Shown: positions 13,171-13,432 of the stretch, piece by piece
Numbering within the stretch: position 1 is the stretch's first letter
Layout of the letters: each line of letters opens with the position of its first letter
Assembly (NCBI GenBank): GCA_039029515.1
Contig: JBCCFX010000104.1
Location: 1 to 13,432, forward strand
Source of the DNA: JBCCFX01 sp039029515
Lineage (GTDB): Bacteria > Planctomycetota > Phycisphaerae > Phycisphaerales > SM1A02
Direction of reading: 5' to 3'
Length of the DNA: 13,432 nt
Translations under genes and position numbers: made by a program
Notes under the pieces: generated by a model
Seen by the model: the letters and a program-made list of their open reading frames with translations, nothing else
Told to the model about the DNA's origin: nothing
Databases searched by the model: none

Positions 13171-13430
13171 CTGAGTCCCTTGTACACGTAGATCTCTCCG
13201 ATCGTATCGAGCACCTTCGCAAGGACGAGGTTCAGCGCGATGATGGCCAGAAAACTGGCAACAAATGACTCCGTCGCGGCTCGCCCGACGCCAGCGGCTC
13301 CAGCTTCACAGTGAAATCCCTTGTAGCACGCGATGAGACCAATCGCGATACCGAAGAACACACTTTCTGTTTGTCGTCGTCTTCTCGCTGTACCCGACAT
13401 TCGCGGATCTGATGCCCGGCCCCATCTCAG
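13155..13430 (-). CDS. MlaE/YrbE-type ABC permease, C-terminal part (5' end outside window)
   Basis: The recognisable part is about 69 residues long, up to codon 13359-13361: VFFGIAIGLIACYKGFHCEA, then GAAGVGRAATESFVASFLAI and a hydrophobic end. 'FG-x-x-I-x-L-x-x-C-Y-x-G' and 'G-A-x-G-V-G-R-A-T' are the C-terminal hallmarks of MlaE, the inner-membrane permease that moves phospholipids between membranes with MlaF, MlaD and MlaB. It holds two TM helices. Full-length proteins are about 260 residues, so most of the gene lies beyond the right edge. Upstream of 13362 the frame stays open but reads ARRRRQTE with rare AGA/CGA codons, unlike the 'D-x3-G-x2-KS' usually found there; the sequence may be rearranged (see findings). 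The downstream transglutaminase-like gene is probably in the same operon. Confidence 0.85.
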   Translation of the reverse strand: MRWGRASDPRMSGTARRRRQTESVFFGIAIGLIACYKGFHCEAGAAGVGRAATESFVASFLAIIALNLVLAKVLDTIGEIYVYKGLSSAFA

Positions 13431-13432
13431 GC
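13364..13432 (+). other. Short plus-strand coding-like stretch at right edge
   Basis: In frame from 13364 the plus strand reads FLFVVVFSLYPTFADLMPGP and on to the edge without a stop, with nearly all third positions G or C, while the minus-strand frame here is full of A-ending codons. It looks like a membrane-protein fragment I cannot name. It is only 23 codons long, so evidence is thin. Confidence 0.25.

Noticed and set aside
1..13432. CRISPR array, tRNA/rRNA genes, insertion sequence or phage genes
   Set aside because: No regularly spaced direct repeats, no cloverleaf or rRNA-like stretch, and no transposase, integrase or phage structural motif seen on either strand.

Overview
The window reads as a piece of a Planctomycetota genome, most likely class Phycisphaerae. 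Three things suggest this: the C-terminal double motif N/I-x-DDLLAVINAFG that ends the first gene (a dockerin-like tail I associate with Phycisphaerae), a small Zn-ribbon membrane protein beginning MYDEGPSEEDI, and an ECF sigma factor coupled to an anti-sigma/von Willebrand A fusion. GC content is high by eye, about 60%. The odd length and a coding-signal conflict at the right edge suggest a whole contig from a draft or metagenome assembly. This placement is inference; there is no rRNA or other marker gene. I saw no tRNA, rRNA, CRISPR array, transposase or phage gene.

Layout, left to right. (a) 2-1588 +: 3' part of a secreted Cys-rich / NHL-propeller / dockerin-like protein, convergent with (b) 1715-3748 -: a secreted protein with about twelve Kelch blades. 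A perfect 10-bp TTCG hairpin lies between them. (c) 3749-3958: divergent promoter region holding a 17-bp palindrome that resembles a Fur-family operator. (d) 3959-5110 +: a 93-aa Cys-containing protein with a winged-helix look, a possible 53-aa protein, and a DUF3553-type protein. (e) 5326-5643 +: a small coiled-coil protein whose ribosome binding site is the 3' arm of a perfect 10-bp inverted repeat in its own leader. A long G-U rich stem and an intrinsic terminator follow. (f) 5934-6806 -: an exported protein made of about eleven 22-24-residue beta repeats. (g) 7100-8334 +: an Rrf2-family repressor without cluster cysteines, then a lone ABC ATPase preceded by a perfect 20-bp palindrome. (h) 8405-11601 +: an ECF sigma factor translationally coupled to an 886-aa membrane protein that joins an anti-sigma domain, one TM helix and a YfbK-type VWA module. 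(i) 11705-11962 +: a Zn-ribbon/TM small protein. (j) 13430-11973 -: the C-terminal end of an MlaE-type lipid-transport permease, then a secreted transglutaminase-fold protein that appears to have lost its catalytic Cys and His.

How the parts may work together. The sigma/anti-sigma-VWA pair is the clearest functional unit: a transmembrane signalling device whose extracytoplasmic sensor is a metal-dependent adhesion domain. The Kelch gene and the small Cys protein probably share a regulated divergent promoter, possibly iron-responsive. MlaE plus the transglutaminase-like protein form an envelope operon. No complete, recognisable new defence or metabolic system is visible. The most unusual signals are regulatory (the SD-sequestering leader, the Fur-like palindrome, the 20-bp palindrome) and the inactivated transglutaminase. 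No gap between called genes exceeds 300 bases; the largest, 5644-5933 and 6807-7099, are described under their elements.
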